Assembly (NCBI GenBank): GCA_022315425.1
Contig: JAIUPT010000013.1
Location: 62,001 to 126,000, forward strand
Direction: 5' to 3'
DNA: 64,000 nucleotides
Source of the DNA: Pseudevernia furfuracea
Taxonomy: Eukaryota; Ascomycota; Lecanoromycetes; Lecanorales; Parmeliaceae
Positions 11,701 through 23,400 of the stretch are shown here, piece after piece. Positions within the stretch are counted from its first letter, which is position 1. Each line of letters starts with the position of its first letter. The notes beneath the pieces were generated by a model. That model was given only the letters and a program-made list of their open reading frames with translations. It had not been told where the DNA came from and searched no databases. The position numbers and the translations under genes were made by a program.

Positions 11701-12170
11701 AAGAAAAAAAAAACTTATGACGTTTCACAAGAAACCTACACGCAGTTGTTGCGATTCGCAACTTCCACCGAGGCGCCTGATGCGCCTTCACTTGCAGCCT
11801 CCGACTCTGCATCACTCGAGGCCTTGTCTGAGTCATCATACTCCGCAGCACTGCTTTCCTCCGCATCTGACGCAGGCTCCTCCGTCTCACTTTCTGCGTC
11901 CTTAGCTCTTTTTCTGGTTCTTACAGAACTCCTGGCCAAAGGTTTTGCATCAACATCGTCTTCTTCCTCCTCCTCGCTGTCAGGTTCCACGTTGGGATCT
12001 GAGTCTTCCTCTTCATCCTCTTCATCCTCCTCATTTGCGCCTGCCGCTGATGTTTCTGCATTCGTCTCATCTACCGACTCCTCATCACCCTCGGCATCCA
12101 TATCGCTGCCCACCGCATCGTATGCCATACTCCGCGTTCGAGTCTCCAACGGCGCTGCCACCGCGGCCAT
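8773..12170 (-). CDS. SAS3: MYST histone acetyltransferase with N-terminal PHD finger (Sas3/KAT6-like)
   Basis: Four exons: 12170-11740, 11674-11595, 11495-11448 and 11384-8773. All phases agree, giving 1056 aa. After an acidic N-terminal region, the small exons assemble a PHD-type zinc finger: NCVFCGKDE, CSVCGDN, SHRQC and WRCPPC give the C4HC3 spacing. The MYST domain spans roughly residues 478-735. It has a C2HC finger (CEFCLKYMNSDFVAWRHKLKC), the catalytic Cys in NNVSCILTLP (about C614), the acetyl-CoA loop HQRKGYGN, and SPEKPLSDMG. A long acidic C-terminal tail follows, as in yeast Sas3. Sas3 is the catalytic subunit of the NuA3 H3 acetyltransferase in the nucleus. The finger exists only when three short introns (63-99 nt) are removed. 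It is divergent with the MWFE gene at 12829. Confidence 0.9.
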
Positions 12171-12828
12171 CGTCAATACGGTAGTCGCCAGCGTGGCTAT
12201 AGCTTGACTGCGCTAGCACAGCCTCATATCATGACATGTTATCCCCCTCGTAGACAGTGTTAAACGCGAGAGAGGCAGGTGGGGTAGGGTGGCTCAAGCT
12301 CAAGGATTCGGTTAGGCTCAGGCCAGCGAGGGCTCGTTGTTTTTGGCCACAACCATCCAAGTCGACACCTTCGGGGTTCTTCGCGACCAGAGTAGCAGGA
12401 TAGGCTTTCGTTGAAGTAGAGGAATGCTGGATGCGATGGTGAACGTGGTCTGTCAGCAAATTTGCCTGGTCTCTCAACCGCGGCCGTCGCGCAATTTCTT
12501 GGTGATGAACCCGCGCTCTGGGGCAGATTCACGATTCGAATGATTCGTATGGCTTTTGCGACGCGTGAATTAGTCTCGATAAAGCTGTAGAGGTGATCAT
12601 AGACCGTGGAAAGCGACTTCACCGTCCCCCCTGCAATGAAATGAGGTTCACGGGGGCCGAGCTGGCGCTCAGCCCTATTTGACTAAGCATAAACTTCACC
12701 TCAGTGTGTCGACTCCTCTGACGCTTTTATTGTTGTCAAACTGCTACCTCGCATGCAGTAGAGCGATCACGAGTCTTGCAGGACTCTCGGACGTCAATCA
12801 TCCAATTTTTTAGGGCATCGTACCCAAA
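12171..12828. promoter_or_regulatory. Divergent promoter between SAS3 and complex I MWFE gene
   Basis: 658 nt separate the two divergent start codons, so both promoters must lie here. No clear TATA box or known binding site was picked out; leftward frames here show no domain. Confidence 0.4.
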
Positions 12829-13236
12829 ATGGGTGTCCCATTCGAAGCTCTCCTTCCTTATGCGATCATGCTTGGCGTACGAAGCTCCCCATTCATCAAG
12901 ACAAGAATACTGACAATCCCATAGATGTTCGGCTTCTCAGGTGCGGGCCTTGCAAAGATCAGACACATGCAGAATGGAGGGAAAAGAGCAAGGCATTCGA
13001 TAGATCAATGGGACAGGCAGAGTGCGTATACCTCCGTGGTGGCACGAGCTCTAGCTCACATGATTGGCAGTGATGGATCGGGACAGGAGGTTGACAGGAT
13101 ATTTACGAGGGCAATCGGACAAGGTGACAGCACCTCCAGGGTTCGAACTGAACAATCCTTGGCGGGTAAGCGTCGTTGCCCCTACGGAAGCCACCCATTT
13201 GTTGACAGCAAACAGGCGGAGAAGCGCATGCTCTAG
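12829..13236 (+). CDS. NADH:ubiquinone oxidoreductase MWFE subunit (NDUFA1-like)
   Basis: A compact four-exon gene of 86 aa: 12829-12876, 12925-13021, 13071-13165 and 13216-13236. Its three introns of 48, 49 and 50 nt are in agreeing phases. The product starts MGVPFEALLPYAIMLGMFGF, a hydrophobic membrane helix, then GAGLAKIRHMQNGGKRARHS, DQWDRQMMDRDRRLTG and FELNNPWR. This is the conserved layout of the MWFE subunit of mitochondrial complex I, a single-pass accessory subunit of the membrane arm needed for assembly. More than a third of the gene is intron, and exon 4 is only seven codons including the stop. It converges with the N-acetyltransferase gene, whose stop is 47 nt away. Confidence 0.9.
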
Positions 13237-13283
13237 GCCCTAACCGATGGCATACATTATGATCAGTTCCTCCAACTACTTCT

Positions 13284-14240
13284 TCATCCTCTCAACTCAG
13301 TGACCATCCCTCCAATCCCTCTTCTCTCCTCATCCGTCATTCTCAACCCAAACACATCTTCCAAAGCCTGTACCCTCTCCTCCTCCGTCTTACACGTCCT
13401 CGACTGCTCCGTCTTCCCCTTCACCCTTCTCTTCACATCACTCCCATCGAAAATCAGCGTCCCCACCACCTCCTCCCCTTCCAAAATCATCTTCACAGCT
13501 ATAAATCGATACGTGAACCAGCTTTTCCGGCTCTGACTGGTCCAGAAGTTCATGATCTCATAGTCTTCTGGCAAGAACTCGGTCTCGGTGAAGCAGTACA
13601 TTGTCTGCCACTCTGATTGTGGGTCGATACGGTGTTGGTATTGCCAAAGTTTCTGGTCTGGGTCGGTGTTGTGGGGAATATTCTTGTGGAGCAGTCGAGC
13701 CTCTGCCGGCGCTATGTGCTGAGTGTGAGCAGCAGATGGGTCGAGCAGGAGTGGCTGGATTGGACCATTTCCGCCGAAGCCGACGTCGAGCATGTACTTT
13801 GGGCCGGAGGACAGCGTGACTATGTTGACCATGTGGGACCAGCCTTCCCATCCATCCTCTCCAGTCCCACTGGCCGCTGTATTTACCCGGGCACCAGCAC
13901 TGAACACGTTGAAGCCCAGACTCCGCAATACGGTACCGAAGAAGCAGTTGTTTTCCATACAGTAGCCTCCATGCCCTCGGTCAACTATCTTATTGAACAA
14001 ATAAACTGGATTTAGGGAAATCGTATGGTCTCGAGAGTAATGTAGTTGTAGATTCTCAAATGGGACAGTAGCTATCTGATGTCTTTGTAACTGCGTGAGA
14101 AACTTGAGGGCATTATTCGGATGATGCAGTTTGGCTGGGGTATGAAGTAGATCTTGGGAATCTTTTGGCAAGGAGATGTGCTTGAAATACTTTGATATCT
14201 GATCCGAAGCATAAGTGGGTCTCGCAGATTTAGCAGCCAT
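13284..14240 (-). CDS. Arylamine N-acetyltransferase (NAT family)
   Basis: An intronless 318-aa protein with the NAT catalytic triad. Cys94 lies in RGHGGYCMENN (family motif RGGYCxExN), His136 in GWSHMVNIV and Asp152 in YMLDVGFGG. Length and motif order fit the family. NATs move an acetyl or malonyl group from CoA to arylamines or hydrazines through the cysteine; in fungi they detoxify xenobiotics, for example plant benzoxazinone breakdown products. The substrate here is not predictable. The N-terminus has no signal peptide, so the enzyme is probably cytosolic. Confidence 0.9.
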   Translation of the reverse strand: MAAKSARPTYASDQISKYFKHISLPKDSQDLLHTPAKLHHPNNALKFLTQLQRHQIATVPFENLQLHYSRDHTISLNPVYLFNKIVDRGHGGYCMENNCFFGTVLRSLGFNVFSAGARVNTAASGTGEDGWEGWSHMVNIVTLSSGPKYMLDVGFGGNGPIQPLLLDPSAAHTQHIAPAEARLLHKNIPHNTDPDQKLWQYQHRIDPQSEWQTMYCFTETEFLPEDYEIMNFWTSQSRKSWFTYRFIAVKMILEGEEVVGTLIFDGSDVKRRVKGKTEQSRTCKTEEERVQALEDVFGLRMTDEERRGIGGMVTELRG

Positions 14241-14950
14241 TGTATCTTCACTTGTGGCAGAAAGGGAGACAACATCAGGGTACGGAAAACATATAGGAAC
14301 GAGATGTACTCCCTACCTGGCTGCTTTTATTGATGTCATTTCAGTACTCTAGCCGGTTCCCGGAAGTGGCCAGGCTTGGTTTTCTTGGGCGATAGGCCTT
14401 GGGCATACTCGCAAAAATGAAGGAAGGAGGAGGAGGAGGCACGAAGGAGGAGTGAAGGAAACCAGTCGGAGACAGTTTACATCTTTTCCCAGCTCGTAAA
14501 CGAGAAATGGCCTCCTCTTTCGGATGACGAACAGATCTATACTAGAGTCTCTCCAATTTCACGAATCGATATCTGTTGACCATATAGCTACTTTATAGTC
14601 ATTCTGTACTGAAGGGGGGAGTTGTGAGCTTTGATTGAGCCACCTCAAGGAGATAATGGATATTCATGGCCATTCTGATAGCTCATCTAGTGAAAAGTGA
14701 AAGAATCCATGAGACTCGGTAGGTAAGAATATCAATTGTTACTTGCTTCGAAGTAGAACACAGTCAAAGCAAGAGCACAAGGACTCGTCATCTAGGGAGA
14801 GTCGGACCTGCTGCAGATTGCTCTTTCCCCGGTACTTGTGACTAGGGTACAGATCTGCACACGCCCTTGGTTTGAAGGTGCTTGAACTAACTCTTGCCTT
14901 ATAAATCGAGTATTTACAGGAGACGCGCAGCAGGTGATACTCTTCTGTGC
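14241..14950. other. Intergenic, no gene recognised
   Basis: About 710 nt upstream of the NAT gene and downstream of the DUF3429 gene. A GGA-rich stretch near 14425-14455 is the only compositional feature. Confidence 0.4.
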
Positions 14951-16136
14951 CTAGTCCTCCTCTTCATCATCTTCGCCCTCCTCTTCATCATCTTCGCCCT
15001 CCTCTTCCTCCGCAGCGATTCTTGCTCTCTTCTCCCGCTCTTCGGCCTCCATAGCATCCAATTGCATATCCCTGAGAGCCTTGACCCTGTCAGCTGGGCT
15101 AGGAAGCTTGTTGATCTGGTCTGCGATCTGTCCCCTGCCAATCAAGCTGGCCACGATACTAGCGCCTACGATGAACGTAAGCACGAAGCGGTAGGTCGAG
15201 TACCACTGCGGTGCCCATCCTCTGACCACAGCCCTTGCATCTGCGAAGTATAAGAATGTGAAAGCGCAGAACTGAGAAATCAGAGCGTATTCGACGGGTA
15301 GTAGAATGGTAGGCCATGCGACTGCTGGTGCAATGACCCCGTAGGCATAACGTGGGTAGCCATGCACACCACCGTATTTTGCCCACTCCAGACCCCAATG
15401 GATGGCTCCCAAGAAAGACAGAATCTGTGCATGTCAGCGTGCAAACCACATATGCGGGATGAATTACCGAGAACTCACCACAGCCCCATACCCCACCTGC
15501 AACGGCTCGATAATATGAAGGAGTTGCTCGGCAACATGTGGAGAAAACAGGAAGCCCGAGCCGGTTTCAGAGGCATGATTGATGTCAAAGGCGAGGTAGA
15601 CGGTTGAGAGCGAGGTAGCCAGGTAGGGAAGCACGCCTGCCATTCCAATGACGAGAGCTTCTCTAGGGACCTCATCTAGAGCGAAGGTCGCCTTTATGGT
15701 GTTCTGCAGCCCCGGTTATCAGTACATTATCCAAGCTAGCCAAGAAACGGAAACCCACAAAATCAGCCTTCACACCAGCTAGCATGTCCTCATCCTTCTC
15801 GGCCTCTTCGACCCCCTTCTCAGCAAAGATCTGATGAACGCTGGAATTAACCGACACCTCCTCCGGATGCGGTTCTATCTTCTCGTGTTCCACTATCTCC
15901 TCATGCTTCTTGTCGATCTTGTCGAAAGGAGTCGTAGCATATCGCTGGAGGGAAGTGCTGAAAGGCTTATGGGGAATTAATGATAGTGGAGCCCGAACCT
16001 GAGGACCAATGAAGCGAGGAGCTTGTTGTCGGAGAGTGGACGCGTTTGCGAGGTTCGACGTGGTGCGGGCGCTGGTAGACGAAACATAACGAAGGGACGC
16101 CCGGCTAAGGGAGGCAGCACCCCCAGATCGAATCAT
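14951..16136 (-). CDS. Mitochondrial DUF3429-type multi-pass membrane protein
   Basis: Three exons: 16136-15759, 15703-15479 and 15424-14951. Introns are 55 and 54 nt and in phase 0, giving 358 aa. The N-terminus is rich in R and S and poor in acidic residues (MIRSGGAASLSRASLRYVSS), typical of a mitochondrial presequence. The core EALVIGMAGVLPYLATSLST, GAVILSFLGAIHWGLEWA and the following hydrophobic segments match the DUF3429 (TMEM69-like) pattern of four or more membrane helices. The C-terminus is an acidic tail with a tandem EEEGEDDE repeat. The biochemical role of DUF3429 proteins is unknown to me; inner-membrane location is inferred from the presequence and helices. Confidence 0.8.
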
Positions 16137-17407
16137 CGTGCCAATTTAGCTCAGATGATGGATTATTAGCTCTTCTGGCTCGATGAGCTTGATAATGCCT
16201 CTCAATGGGTGGTGGAGTTGGTGGAGGCGGTCAGCAGACCAAGCGTGGTAGATGTTTCAGTTGCTCCGCAGCTTCTCAGGACTCGCCAAAGCTCAGCACC
16301 AAGTGAATTTAGCGTATTCAAAATCCTCTGCGTCTCTTGGCATTGGAGGTCCGACGCCACCCCGCATACACTTTTGTACTGTAACATAAGCATCTACTCC
16401 ATAAACGCACAACCAAGTTACAAATATCCCAATCGTGATATTCCATTTTCCCTCCAGAAAGATCGTCAGTTCGTCTTAAAAGGCTTAGAGTCTTCGCGTC
16501 TGATACTCCAGTGAAGCCTTCTTCGTCACGATAATAACTTAATAAAAACGATTAATAGACTGAGCATGCGATAATGAATCCATAATTCGATACATTTATA
16601 GGCGTTGCTTTTAATCTTAAACGATACGAGTACTATATCGTGTATCAGTAAAGAATAGTTTCTAAGTGACTGTAGAAGACTTTCAATTAGAATAAAGAAG
16701 ATGCTCGACTTTGGCCTTAACAGAAATATCAATAAGAAGAGATATAACGACTCGATTAAGGTCGCTCATAGGGCGAAGTTTGTATAGCTTCAAATTTGAC
16801 TATCTGCGATATTTAGTTGTTATTTGAGAGTTGTGAGAAGATGCTCATGCTACAGTACGAAAATGTATGCGGAGTGGCGTCGGACCTTCAATGCCAAGAG
16901 ACGCAGAGGATTTTGAATACGCTAAATGCTTGGCGCTGAGCTAGTACGTCACAGTCGCTGCACAGATGACGGTTGTTTACTTGTGAAAGAGCTTTAGTAC
17001 CAGAATCTGCGCGTAAATTCACATGTGTAGTTTGGAGAGTGTCGTAAATTTGCAAGCAACGGAAGTAGAGTGCGCAGAAAATCAAAATCGCAGCGTAGAT
17101 ACAAATGCACGAACGTGGATCTTGCCTAGATCCTGTAGGTGGGCTAGACCGTGCATCCATTCTCCGGCAAACAACCTGCAGCATTTCTCCACTCTTCCCA
17201 AGCCAGCGACGTTCTTCCCATCTCCTGAGCCGGCAGCAAGCATAGTGAGCATCTCTGTCACCTTGCTTCGCCTCGTCCGCCATGACTTCGAAAAGCACCG
17301 ACTGAACGTTTGGAAACCAACAGCCCCACTCCAACGTCTCCTCAAGGGCTTAAGACAAATCTCACCACCATTCATTCCCAGCCAGGGTACAGGCCACAAC
17401 CGCCATA
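16137..17407. other. Intergenic region upstream of VPS13, hosting a small inverted-repeat element
   Basis: About 1.27 kb. It contains the element described at 16290-16942; the last about 450 nt before the VPS13 start are likely its promoter. No gene is recognised. Confidence 0.5.
16290..16942. mobile_element. Non-coding element with about 105-bp terminal inverted repeats
   Basis: The stretch from 16290 (AGCTCAGC...) to about 16397 recurs as its reverse complement at about 16836-16942 (...GCTGAGCT) with only scattered mismatches, several of them C/T or G/A. The roughly 440 nt between the arms are strongly A/T-rich with no reading frame. This looks like a MITE-like remnant, or the ends of a larger element whose middle was deleted and RIP-mutated. 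I could not identify a clean target-site duplication. Confidence 0.65.
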
Positions 17408-20400
17408 ATGCTCGAAGGTCTCGTCGCAAACCTGCTCAACAGGTTCTTGGGCATGTACGTCAAGAATTTCGATGCCAAACAGCTCAACGTGGGGATATGG
17501 AATGGCGACGTCAAATTACGGAACCTCGAGCTGCGGCGAGAAGCTCTGGATCAGCTCAAATTACCCGTCAATGTTGTCGAAGGCCATCTGGGCCAGCTGA
17601 CAATGACGATACCATGGACAAATCTACGAGGCAAACCAGTCCGAGTCAACATTGAGGATGTCTTTCTTCTCGCCGCCCCAAAAGAAGACGCAGAATACAA
17701 CGAAGAGGAAGAGGTGGAGAGAGCCAACGCCGTCAAGCTTGAAAAATTAGAGAACGCGGAGCTTCTGAAGGCGAAGAACACTGAGGGTCAGAGTCAAGAG
17801 GAGCAACAGAAAAGCCAAAGCTTCACAGAGAGCGTCACTACCGCCATTGTCGACAACCTTCAAGTCAGCATCAAGAACATACACATCCGATACGAGGACT
17901 CTATTGCTGCGCCAGGCCATCCATTTGCATTGGGTTTGACGCTACAAGAGTTCAGTGCAGTCAGCACAGATGGGAACTGGAGGCCGAGTTATGTACAGTC
18001 TACGTCTGGTACCACGAACAAATTGGCTGTTCTCAACGCACTGGCCTTCTACTGGAATACGGATGCAACACTATTTGGCACTGGCAATGGCCAGGAAGTG
18101 GGCGCTGAGGCTCAAGGTGATGATCATGGGGGCATTATCGAGAAGTTCCGAAAACACACGGACGAAGTTGAAAAGCACCAGTACATGCTGAAGCCGATCA
18201 CTGGTCGCGCTGCGGTCGAGTTGGATAAGACAGGCAAGATCGACAAGCCAAAGATTAAGGCGCGCCTACTGTTCAATGAGCTAGGCTTCGTACTAGATGA
18301 TGATCAATACAGAGATGCCTTGATGATGGTAGATCTCTTCCACTACTTCATTCGCCACCAGGAGTACAAGAAACTCCAGCCCAAAAGCACGCCAAAGGAG
18401 GACCCCAAGGCTTGGCTTCACTTCGCTTTCCAAGCTGTCTACACCAGAATTCAGGAGCGAAACCGACGGTGTTCCTGGGACTACATTAAGGAACGACGAG
18501 ATGATCGTGTACGCTACATTGAGTTGTTCAAGAAGAGAAAAAAGGAAGAGAAGATGACTCCTGCCGAAATGGAAGAGCTGACCAAGCTTGAGAAGAAGCT
18601 TAGCTACGAGGACCTCCGTTTCTGGCGCTCCCTTGCTCGTAATGAGCTTCGCAAAGAGAATGCCGGTGTAAAGAAACCTGCTCCAAAACAGAGCTGGACT
18701 CAATGGGCTTGGGGCAAGAAACCGGAAGAGGAGCACAAGGACGACGACTCAACCATGACTGAGGAGCAACGGAAAGAACTCTACAGTGCAATTGATTGGG
18801 ACGAGAAGAAGGCAATCGCCGATAGTGTAGATCTTCCAAGAGAAAGCGTCAAATTGCAAGTCGAGTCCTCTCTCAAGACAGGCAGCTTCACGCTCAAACG
18901 TGATCCTCATGGCAGAGCGACTGAAATCCTGAGCTTGATGTTCGATAATTTCCAAGCTAAAGCACTACAACGCCCAGACTCCTTCTTGGCTGATCTGAGT
19001 CTCGGAGGCTTGCGCATCAACGATGGAACAACAGAAGGAAGCCTGTTCCCTCAAATCGTCAATTTCAAGGATCCTACAGCCGGAAGCGTCAAGGGTTCAA
19101 TCGAGGATGTCGCTGCTGAGGATGCACATCCAGACCTGCAAAAGGCTAAAGCGAAAGCCGCCGAGGAGGCCTTGTTCCATCTGATATTCGAGCAGAACCC
19201 TCTAGACGAAAGCGCCGATTCTGCGCTCACGATGAAACTTAAGAGTATCGAAGTCATTTACAATCCCCGATTCATCGTGGAAGTGGCGAACTTCTTCAAG
19301 CCACCGGAGAGGCATATGGAATCTATTGGAGCTCTGATGGAGACCGCAGGTGCAACAGTAGAGGGCATCAGACAGCAGACAAGGGCCGGCCTAGAGTTCG
19401 CACTCGAGGAACACAAGACGCTGAACGCAAACCTCGATATTCAAGCTCCCCTGATCATCATTCCCGAGAGCATAACTGAAGAAAGTGCTTTGTGCTTGAT
19501 TCTTGATGCAGGACATGTCAGCCTCAACAGCGAGCTTGTGGACAAGGAGACCATGCGAGATATCCAGTCAAAACAGAAGAAGCAGTATAGCGATGAAGAC
19601 TTTCGGCGACTGGAGGGTCTGATGTACGATAAATTCTTGTTGAAGCTTGATTCGACTCAGCTACTCATCGGACCGGGTATCCAAGCTACCAAGGACCAAT
19701 TGAATGCGAAAGATGACCCCAAGAATATGCACATCATCGACCGAATCAACATGGACTTCACACTCGAAACGTCAATCATTCCAAAAGCTACAGATTTGAC
19801 GAAGACGAGGATCTCCGGCCACCTGCCAATCCTACATGCCTCGATATCAGACAGAAAGTACAAGAATCTGATGAAGCTGATCGACATTGCAATTCCTAAG
19901 TTTGAAACTGACGAATCACTGGATGGGCGGACGAAGGCACCTACAGACAACAAAAGCCCCTCGACGAAGAACTCTAGAGCCGAGGCTGTCATGGGTAGAG
20001 AGCGATCGAAATCGGTTTCAGCGAACCAACACGATCTCGATGTTGAGGATGAATCGGACGACGAGAGCGATAAGAAGTCTGCCCATACCTCAAAGCAATC
20101 TGAAGGCGAGGAGATCAATCTCCACCAGCGGAACTTCGAATTCAAGTTCACTGTTGATAAATTACAGGGATCCCTGTATAGATCCGATCCAGAAGACCGC
20201 AAGCCAGATGAGCTGCTTGTGGAGCTTGTCGCGGAAAGTTTTCAACTCCAGTTCTACCTTAGGCCTTACGACATGGTCGCAGAAGTACTCTTGAAGTCGC
20301 TCAACGTGGAGGACTACATTGATCAGGATCCCAGCCCTGAATTCAAGAAGATTATCTCGAGCCAAGGGTTTGGTGCTGAAGAGGAGAAAGATCTCTTCAA

Positions 20401-23400
20401 TGTCAAGTTTGTCAAGGTCAACAACGACTCCCCGGAATTTGACTCTACGTACGAGAGCATCGCCACAAACTTGGATGTTTCTATCTCAACGCTGAACTTG
20501 GTGGTAACTCGGAAAACGCTGCTAACATTGTTGGACTTTGTCCTCACCACGTTTGCAGCTCCCGATGAGTCAACGCAGTCGCAAAAGGCCATCGAGGACA
20601 CGGAAGATTCGACTAAGAAGGCTCAAAGTTCTGCAACAGAGCAATCTTCTGGCTCAGACAAGATTCGTATCAAGATTGATCTAGAAAGTGTCGCCCTCAT
20701 TCTGAACAACGATGGGATACGCCTGGCAACACTGACTTTGCATACAGCCGACGTTGGTCTGTTCTTGAGTGGCGGCTCGATGCGTGTCGGAGGCCGACTA
20801 GGAAATCTGTCATTGGTGGACGATATCAATCAGGGGGCTTCAAAAGATTCCCCTCTACGCCAATTAGTGGCAATCGAAGGCAATGAACTCGCCGACTTCA
20901 AGTATCAGACTTTCGATACGAAGGACGAAGACTACCCGGGATACGATACCAAAATCTATCTTAGATCTGGCTCGATTAAAGTCAACTTCCTTGAAGAACC
21001 TTTCCGCAAGATCATCAACTTCCTTGTCAAATTTGGCAAAATGCAAGCGATCTTCAATGCCGCTAGAGAGGCCGCAGCCAACCGGGCAAGCCAAATGCAA
21101 GAGAGCACGAGCAAGATGCACTTCGACGTTCTGATAAAGACACCGATTCTCGTTTTCCCACGTGTCATGCAAGCAGACAAGCCTCGTGACCTGCTAACAG
21201 CCTACCTTGGCGAAATTTATGCTAGCAACGAATTCGTGACTTTTGACAAAACCATTGAAGGAAACACGATATCCGCCGGTATCAGGAATGTGCGCTTGAC
21301 TTCTCAATTCCACTATGATAACGAGAAGTCTGAGGAACTGGAAATGATCGATAAAGTAGACCTTGACTTCAAAGTGACTTCCACAGAGCACCAAGAAGGG
21401 TCAAAGCGTCCAGACATGGAAATAGAAGGCAAGATGTCTCCTATCAATTTGCGTGTCGCGCAAACGGAGCTGAAGTTCCTCATGGAGCTCTCAAAATCTG
21501 TACCGGCAGCATTTGCTGCAGATCCTGATCAAAATGAAGATGAAGTTATGGAAGAGCTTCCCAAATCAACTGTGGAGCCGGCAAAGAAGATGACTGAGAA
21601 TACCGTCGGTCAAGAAAAGAAGGCTCCGTCACGTACCCATCAAGGGCCCGAGCTCGATGCGAGCCCCGACAATTGGACGAAGCTCGACTTTGTATTCGAC
21701 GCGCCTACGATTGCTCTGGAGCTCATTCTGGCTAAGGAAGGCGAGCCTGTTGGAGACATCGAAGCTGCAAGTCTGACTAAATTTGCCTTGAATGACACGA
21801 AGGTCAAATTACGCATGAAGACGGATGACTCGCTAGAGTCAGAGCTTCTAATCAACTCTTTTACCATCACAGACAGCAGAAAGCACGAAACCAACAAGTT
21901 CCGCAAGATCATGTCTTTGATCAACGACGACGTGAAGCAGCAATTCATGGCCAGTGTAACAATATCTGGCGGCAATGATAAACACATGATTGCCATGCTC
22001 ACTGTTGACAGTCCGCGAGTCATCATGGCAATAGACTATCTTCTAGCAGTGCAAGCTTTCGCCAACAGTGCGTTTCCATCCGAGGAGAAGCTAGAGGTCG
22101 AGGACGCCTCACAAGAAGCTCTGATGGTCAATGATATCGACAGCGGTGTCACTACGCCTGTCGATGGCGAAGGGAAGGCTTTGGAGGAGAAGCCTGAAGC
22201 TGAGCCCACGGCACAAAGCTCTATGGGTATGTCTTTCCGCGTCAACATTGTGGACGCGCAGGTCATCTTGATTGCAAATCCTACAATCTCCAATTCCGAA
22301 GCGATTGTGCTTGGAACAAAGCAAGTTCTCGTTTCCCAACAGAATGCTTCTACCCTCCAGATCACGAAAGTGGGCATGTTCCTGTGCCGTATGGACAAGT
22401 TTGAAACAACTCGTCTACGGATTCTCGATGATTTCTCGATCACCATGTCGATGGACAGTCGCTCCCAAGGCAAAAACTCCTCGTTGACGAGCATCTCCGT
22501 GGAGCTTGAGCCTCTAGTATTGCGACTTTCTCTTCGCGACATCTTACTGGCCCTGCAGATTGTTAACAAGGCATCCGAAATGGCGAACAATATCAGTGGC
22601 GCAGATAAGGCAGAAGATGACACGGAACCAGCCAAGATCAAAGAAATCACTCGGACGGCAGCAGCGTCAACGAAGCGCAAGTCAATTGCTGGGAGGCCAA
22701 CTTCCACTGTGGCGAAGAAGACATCCAAGTCTATCGCAACCAAGAAACCCGTGGAGAAACCCACAAAGCCACCGCAAAGCTCGATAATGATGAAGCGTGA
22801 AGAGATGACCGCTACAATCGATGGAATCCGAGTCATCCTTATCGGCGATCTTCACGAATTGCCCCTCCTTGACTGGAGCGTCAAGAAGTTCAACGTAGAC
22901 GTGCGCGATTGGTCCAGCGCGATGACTGGAGATACCAGCTTTGACACATACATAAACGTCTACAACTTCTCCAAGTCCGCCTGGGAACCGCTGATCGAGC
23001 CGTGGAATCTAGGCTTTCATATGTCAAAGGAAACAAACCCGGAATGTCTTTCCGTCGAGGTGTACTCGCATAAGATGATGGAGCTCACGATGACCTCCGC
23101 AACCATTGCACTTGCCTCCAAGTCCGCTCAATTTTTGTCAACAGACGAGGATGTTCTCTCGAAGCCCCGAGCATCAGATGCACCATACAAGATCCGCAAT
23201 TATACGGGATTCGACCTCAGTGTCTGGGCAGCTACGCATGAAGAAGACCAGGGATCTGCTGCCAAGCTCAGCGATGGCGAGGAGTCAGGATGGCGCTTCG
23301 AAGATCCAACGTCGATGCGTGAAAATCTATCGCCAGAAGGCAACACTGGCATCGTGGGAATAAAGCTTGAAGGAAGCGGATTTGATAGCGTTGAACGCAT

